From positions 1 through 8,177 of the forward strand of contig JASHPP010000417.1 of NCBI GenBank assembly GCA_030038035.1: a stretch of DNA of 8,177 nt. Reading direction: 5' to 3'. The notes below the pieces were generated by a model. The model was not told where the DNA came from. It was given only the letters and a program-made list of their open reading frames with translations, and made no database searches. Both the position numbers and the translations under genes were made by a program. Below are positions 5,597 through 8,177 of this stretch, in pieces (position 1 is the first letter of the stretch; each line of letters starts with the position of its first letter). The DNA comes from Trebonia sp. Lineage in GTDB: Bacteria; Actinomycetota; Actinomycetes; Streptosporangiales; Streptosporangiaceae.

Positions 5597-7299
5597 TGCC
5601 CGACTCGCATCGGCAGGCGGGCGGGCACGGCCTGCCCGAGCTGCCCGGGCTTGCGCTGCCCCGCCGGCTCGCGCGCGGCCAGCACGAACTGGGCGGGAGC
5701 GAGCGAGAGCAGCGTCTGCGCCGGCACCGCGGGACGGGACACGAGCTCACCGCCGCCGACGGCCACGGTAGTGCCGGTGCATGCGGCCAGGCCGGCCGCC
5801 GCCACGGGGTCGGCAAGCCTGTGCATCAGCACCACGTTCATCAGGCTCGCCAGGTCCACCGCGGCCGGCGAGGTCGTGGTGAGGAGCACAGGCAGGCCGG
5901 CGGCAGCCCCGCCGGTCACCAGCCCGGCCAGCTGGCGCGCCGGCAGGGCGCCGCAGCCGAGCAGCCAGATGAGCCCGTCGCCGTCGACGCCGATCCTGCG
6001 CAAGTCCCCGCCCAGGGCCGTGATGTCGGCGCACACCAGACGTGCCACCTCCGGTGCGGCGGCGCGGAACAGCACGGCCGAGCGCTCCCTGACCACGCGC
6101 GCGAGGTCGATCCCGCCGTTCGGGGCATCCGTTCCCTGGCACAGCCAGCCGCCGGCCGGCGACCGCCGCACCGCTGCCACCTGGCGGGCGGCCGCCGCCA
6201 CGGCCTGCGGGTCCGCCTGGGCGGCCTGCACGGCCGCGCTGACCAGTTCCGCCAGCTCGTGCCCGCGCGGGCTTGCCGAGGGCACCAGCCCGGCCCGCGC
6301 CTGCAAGGCCAGCGGGTTGAGCAGGTGGCGGATGTCGTCCAGAACCGGGATCCGCGGGTCGGCCGGCACGACGTCGATGAGTTCGGACACGGCGCGCAGG
6401 TAGCCGGGCACGCCGCGGGCAGGCGCCGCCCCGGGGTCGTCGATGCCGAGCAAGGCCAGCGTCAGCGCCAGCCGCCGCGCCGGCCCCGCGTGCCGGAACG
6501 GCTCGTAGCAGCCAGCAGCGGCCCCGGACACGCGCAGCGGCGTCCCGGTCGCGGCGCAGGCCGCGGCCAGCGCCGCCGCAGCGGCCGCGTCGCCGGTCAT
6601 GTCGATCGTGATCACCGGTTTGCGGCGGCGGAGCGCGGCGTGCACCACCTGGAAGCTGGTCGCCGTGGCGGCCTCCGCGGCCGCGCCCGTGACGAGGACT
6701 CCGCCCGCCACCTGCGGCCAGCGCAGCACAACCCGGGCGCCTGTCGCCCGCGCCACTCCCAGCGCGCAGCCGTCCCTGGTCAGCACGGCACCGCCGCGGA
6801 TCGCCCGGCGGTGCAGCGCGCTCCTGACCGCCGCCCATGCTCCGGGCCGCGGCTGGGGCACCGCCCACTCGTCCGTGTGCACCCAGTCCAGCCAGCGGAT
6901 CAGCGCGGCCTCGGCGGCCGCGGCAACCAGCGCCAGCGGAAACTGCCGTGGCAGCCAGCTGCCGACGCCGGCGAGCGCCCCGTGCGGCTGCAGCAGCCGG
7001 GCCAGCGGATGCCCGCCGCCCAGGTACGCGAGAAGCTGCGCGGGTCCTGCGGCGAACCCGGCGGCCGCGGCCCGCGGTCCGATCACCAGTGTCCAGGCCA
7101 CGCCCGCCGCCGCGGGGACGGCCAGCCACCAGCTTCGCCATCTGCTTGCCTTGCCGATGCCGGCGAACGCCACGGCCAGGATGAGGGTCAGCTGCGCGAA
7201 CAGCAGGTGGGCGAGGAGGACGAGTACCGCGCACGCCGCGATGACCTCCCCGCGGCGCGGGAGTTGTGTCGGAATCAGGTGACGGGCACGCCGCGGCAT
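5593..7299 (-). CDS. Membrane-bound VirD4/FtsK-like pseudo-ATPase
   Basis: Counting from the ATG at 7299 it has 568 residues. Hydrophobic segments lie at about 19-49 (long enough for a helical hairpin), 57-74 and 120-137. The core follows the order of VirD4/TraG proteins. GGVLVTGAAAEAATATS (199-215) sits at the P-loop position without lysine. KPVITIDMTGD (227-237) corresponds to the usual VxxIDxKGD strand, and CYEPF (264-268) to the NPL/NPF element. GLIWLLGCGAL (442-452) lies where Walker B should be but has no acidic pair, and LPVLLTTTSP (469-478) fills the place of the sensor strand. ATP hydrolysis is therefore unlikely. The ATG at 7299 has AGGGGCGGGG upstream; ATG 7332 and TTG 7338 are alternatives lacking such a site. 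It is followed by the second pseudo-ATPase gene through a GTGA overlap and preceded by a GntR-type gene. The fold is inferred; the function is unknown. Confidence 0.68.
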   Translation of the reverse strand: MPRRARHLIPTQLPRRGEVIAACAVLVLLAHLLFAQLTLILAVAFAGIGKASRWRSWWLAVPAAAGVAWTLVIGPRAAAAGFAAGPAQLLAYLGGGHPLARLLQPHGALAGVGSWLPRQFPLALVAAAAEAALIRWLDWVHTDEWAVPQPRPGAWAAVRSALHRRAIRGGAVLTRDGCALGVARATGARVVLRWPQVAGGVLVTGAAAEAATATSFQVVHAALRRRKPVITIDMTGDAAAAAALAAACAATGTPLRVSGAAAGCYEPFRHAGPARRLALTLALLGIDDPGAAPARGVPGYLRAVSELIDVVPADPRIPVLDDIRHLLNPLALQARAGLVPSASPRGHELAELVSAAVQAAQADPQAVAAAARQVAAVRRSPAGGWLCQGTDAPNGGIDLARVVRERSAVLFRAAAPEVARLVCADITALGGDLRRIGVDGDGLIWLLGCGALPARQLAGLVTGGAAAGLPVLLTTTSPAAVDLASLMNVVLMHRLADPVAAAGLAACTGTTVAVGGGELVSRPAVPAQTLLSLAPAQFVLAAREPAGQRKPGQLGQAVPARLPMRVGQ

Positions 7300-7351
7300 C
7301 GACCCCGCCCCTGGGACCACCTCAACCGGCATCGACAATAGGTTGCCAGTA

Positions 7352-7368
7352 AGACACCGTACGTGTCT
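7352..7368. promoter_or_regulatory. 17-bp palindrome, candidate GntR operator
   Basis: AGACAC (7352-7357) and GTGTCT (7363-7368) form perfect 6-bp arms around CGTAC. The site lies in the short gap between the GntR-type gene (stop at 7389) and the pseudo-ATPase operon. HutC-type GntR regulators bind palindromes of about this size, often beside their own gene. A -10-like TATTGT (7340-7335 on the - strand) lies just downstream. That suggests a promoter for the operon overlapping or abutting the operator, though no -35 is clear. Confidence 0.5.
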
Positions 7369-7388
7369 ATCGATTTCGTAACAGCGCC

Positions 7389-8177
7389 TCAGATCCCGGC
7401 GTCCGGTTCCCCTCCGGTCGGCAGCGCACTGCCGGTCTCGACCACGACACGGAACTGCTCCGGCTTCAAGATGACGACGGTCAGGCCGACTGGCGCCCCT
7501 GAGACCGGGTCGTCAAACCTGATCGTCACCGAGATGGCGGGCTGGCCGGGAACCAGCCGGAGGCTGCGCGCGACAGACGGCTGCGGCGGCGACAACTCGA
7601 GGTCCACTGCCTTCGCGCGCGCGGGCGCTGCCCCTGGGCTCGCCGCCGGGAGCGAGCGCAGCATGGCCTCGAAGGAGCCAGGGTCGTAGGCGGCCACCGA
7701 CTCGGCCACAGCCTCAGGCACATAGGCGGTCGACAGGGCGACGGGCTCGCCGCCCGTCGCCCAGACGCACCGCACGATCCGGACCGGCGCCGCCCCGTCG
7801 ACGCCGAGCGCCCACGCCACGTCCTGCGGCGCGCCTCGCTGTGACACGTGCCTGGCCTGGCAGGTGATCTCGCCGCCCATGGGGTCAAGGCGGGTGCTGA
7901 GTCCGCCGATTCCTTCCACCGGGATCAGGTATTCCGCGGGGCTGGCCCGGTAGAGCTGCCCATCGGGCAGCCTGCGGATGAGCGACCGGCGGGCAAGCTC
8001 GGCGACCGCGGTGTCGATCTCGGCGATGCTCACGTTGTACCGGCGGGCGAGCGCGCTGCGCCTGGGCAGCCGCCAGCCCGGCTCGCGGTGCACGAGGGCC
8101 GCGGCTATCCGGTCGGCGAGCACGCCGGTGGCCGCCCGCTGCGGCGGCACCTCGGCCTCGAGCGCGATGAGCTTGCG
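7389..8177 (-). CDS. GntR family transcriptional regulator (HutC/UTRA type), 5' end outside the window
   Basis: Counting from an internal GTG at 8150 it has 253 residues. Nine further in-frame codons (RKLIALEAE) reach the window edge without a stop, so the true start is probably beyond it. A winged helix-turn-helix spans about residues 8-68: GVLADRIAAALVHREPGWRLPRRSALARRYNVSIAEIDTAVAEL is the GntR pattern, with RRYNVSIAEIDTAV as the recognition helix region, followed by a wing (LIRRLPDGQLYRAS). The UTRA effector domain covers about 80-238, ending with the typical RFDDPVSGAPVGLTVVILKPEQFRVVVE. The usual effector for this fold is a small metabolite; which one cannot be read here. Its position upstream of the coupled pseudo-ATPase genes, with a palindrome between, makes it their likely local regulator. 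The DNA-binding family is clear; the target is inferred. Confidence 0.88.
   Translation of the reverse strand, partial: RKLIALEAEVPPQRAATGVLADRIAAALVHREPGWRLPRRSALARRYNVSIAEIDTAVAELARRSLIRRLPDGQLYRASPAEYLIPVEGIGGLSTRLDPMGGEITCQARHVSQRGAPQDVAWALGVDGAAPVRIVRCVWATGGEPVALSTAYVPEAVAESVAAYDPGSFEAMLRSLPAASPGAAPARAKAVDLELSPPQPSVARSLRLVPGQPAISVTIRFDDPVSGAPVGLTVVILKPEQFRVVVETGSALPTGGEPDAGI

Noticed and set aside
4415..6403. Long + strand reading frame of about 660 codons
   Set aside because: It is opposite the two pseudo-ATPase genes and has the Arg/Gly/Gln/His-rich composition typical of antisense frames in GC-rich DNA. The - strand frames have membrane segments and recognisable motif order.
3512..7299. 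Part of an integrative conjugative element
   Set aside because: No integrase, relaxase, replication protein or attachment-site repeat is visible, and base composition is the same as that of the adjacent murT-gatD genes. Sequence beyond the right edge could still change this.
5500..7341. Long + strand reading frame of about 610 codons
   Set aside because: Same reason: it is the complement of a better-supported - strand gene, with low-complexity charged composition and no domain pattern.

Overview
The window is high-GC DNA with dense, short-spaced genes, GTG starts, several probable leaderless starts and a MurT-GatD pair. This points to the chromosome of an actinobacterium of the Streptomyces/Frankia/Streptosporangium kind. 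No tRNA, rRNA, CRISPR array, transposase or integrase is visible.

Left edge (1-231, + strand). There is no long gene here. A 15-nt stretch is almost fully complementary to the 3' end of 16S rRNA and precedes a 12-codon ORF. Then come a 10-bp hairpin and a compact three-way-junction fold ending in TTTTT. This looks like the 3' part of a short structured transcript or an unusual 3' UTR with a terminator.

Redox/heme block (232-1299). A nitrobindin-like FABP-family heme protein (- strand) is overlapped by a ~37-aa single-span membrane peptide gene just upstream. A DsrE-family protein is read divergently (+ strand). The shared upstream region is only ~70 bp, and both outer genes look leaderless.

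Cell-wall block (1432-3401, - strand). murT and gatD overlap by ATGA and encode the two subunits of the lipid II isoglutaminyl synthase, which amidates the alpha-carboxyl of D-Glu in peptidoglycan stem peptides. murT appears to have its own promoter and a leaderless ATG. A 15-bp inverted repeat lies in the convergent gap between the DsrE gene and gatD.

Pseudo-ATPase block (3512-8177, - strand, read right to left). A GntR/HutC-type regulator (5' end outside the window) is followed by a 17-bp palindrome. Two genes coupled by a GTGA overlap come next. Both proteins have N-terminal membrane segments and a body resembling TraG/VirD4/FtsK-type coupling ATPases, but each lacks the Walker A lysine. 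The second also carries a ~100-residue Ser/Thr-rich segment near its C terminus. No relaxase or other conjugation gene is present. This membrane-bound pair under a GntR regulator is the best candidate here for an undescribed system.
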